This document shows positions 63,721 through 64,000 of a stretch of 64,000 nucleotides of DNA, piece by piece. The position numbers were made by a program, and so were the translations under genes. Below the pieces are notes generated by a model. It made no database searches. It saw only the letters and a program-made list of their open reading frames with translations, and was not told the DNA's origin. Source of the DNA: Ctena decussata (lineage: Eukaryota > Mollusca > Bivalvia > Lucinida > Lucinidae). Position 1 is the first letter of the stretch; each line of letters opens with the position of its first letter. The stretch is from positions 104,207,298-104,271,297 of the forward strand of contig OZ022498.1 in assembly GCA_963989385.1 (NCBI GenBank), read 5' to 3'.

Positions 63721-64000
63721 AGCACACATTTAAAGAAGATAGTGCATTCTACAAAAGTGGTACCATCGTAAGTCATGTATAAACTTAACAGACACTGTCT
63801 GCTGAACCTGTTGTCCTAGAAATGGTACCATCTGTACAACTGTTTGAGGTAAAAAGCCACTGAAAAACCATCAGTAATTTGTATTAAATGCACCAAGTTT
63901 AGCTTTTGAAAAAGCTTGAGAGGTTATCCCATAGCAATGAATCTATAGGATGCAAGGGGTAAAGTAGAAAATTGGCAGAAATACAAGTAAGTTTCATTGT
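63721..64000. other. Window end, no gene seen
   Basis: No frame, repeat or motif recognised. Any feature here would continue past the window. Confidence 0.45.

Overview
The window reads as non-coding, repeat-dense animal DNA, most likely from a bivalve mollusc. This is inferred from pearl/MINE-like elements (tandem arrays of about 150-190 bp, CCGT/ACGG microsatellite ends, terminal hairpins), tRNA-derived SINEs of molluscan type, many TIR and foldback elements, AT-rich composition and one intronless rhodopsin-type GPCR. Prokaryotic signatures (operons, dense ORFs, Shine-Dalgarno sites) are absent. No species can be named from the sequence alone.

Genes. Only one intact protein-coding gene is supported: a single-exon class A GPCR on the minus strand (35432-36505, 357 aa), with an in-frame stop upstream of its ATG and a polyadenylation signal downstream. 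Two LINE reverse-transcriptase C-terminal fragments (8948-9185 and 11945-12415) are broken pseudogenes. One isolated possible exon (39415-39555) has a good acceptor, donor and open frame, but its product is not recognised. The remaining open reading frames are short and look like chance or repeat-derived frames.

Layout. 1-4.3 kb: sparse, with two foldback repeats. 4.3-7.2 kb: a TTAA-type MITE split by a 2.6 kb element with about 230 bp terminal inverted repeats and a TATA target duplication. 7.25-8.93 kb: a giant inverted repeat with about 0.8 kb arms. 8.95-12.4 kb: LINE debris and a Helentron-like tandem-repeat element (9341-10660). 11-19 kb: foldback MITEs, including the recurring 234 bp palindrome, and a 111 bp tandem array. 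19-26 kb: hairpins, a SINE with a 12 bp target duplication, a GT-rich block and a CRE-bearing palindrome. 26.5-28.6 kb: a large two-array Helentron-like element. 28.6-32.2 kb: AT-rich and nearly repeat-free. 32.2-35.2 kb: a three-level transposon nest immediately downstream of the GPCR. 37-41 kb: two copies of a 460 bp TIR element. 44.2-48.2 kb: a possible 4 kb TIR element with perfect 26 bp ends and a recurring 13-mer. 48-53 kb: SINEs, an inverted repeat and more 234 bp palindromes. 54.0-57.5 kb: one Helentron-like element containing two further ones. 58-64 kb: SINEs, MITEs and two adjacent 234 bp palindromes with clear 6 bp target duplications.

Nothing indicates a multi-gene system. The biology here is a layered history of transposition around one orphan-type receptor gene. 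The strongest structures for follow-up are the giant hairpin (7.2-8.9 kb), the fixed-length 234 bp palindrome family, the nested insertions whose empty sites can be reconstructed, and the 4 kb TIR candidate. Perfect TGACGTCA and extended AGGTCA motifs recur inside several unrelated repeats.
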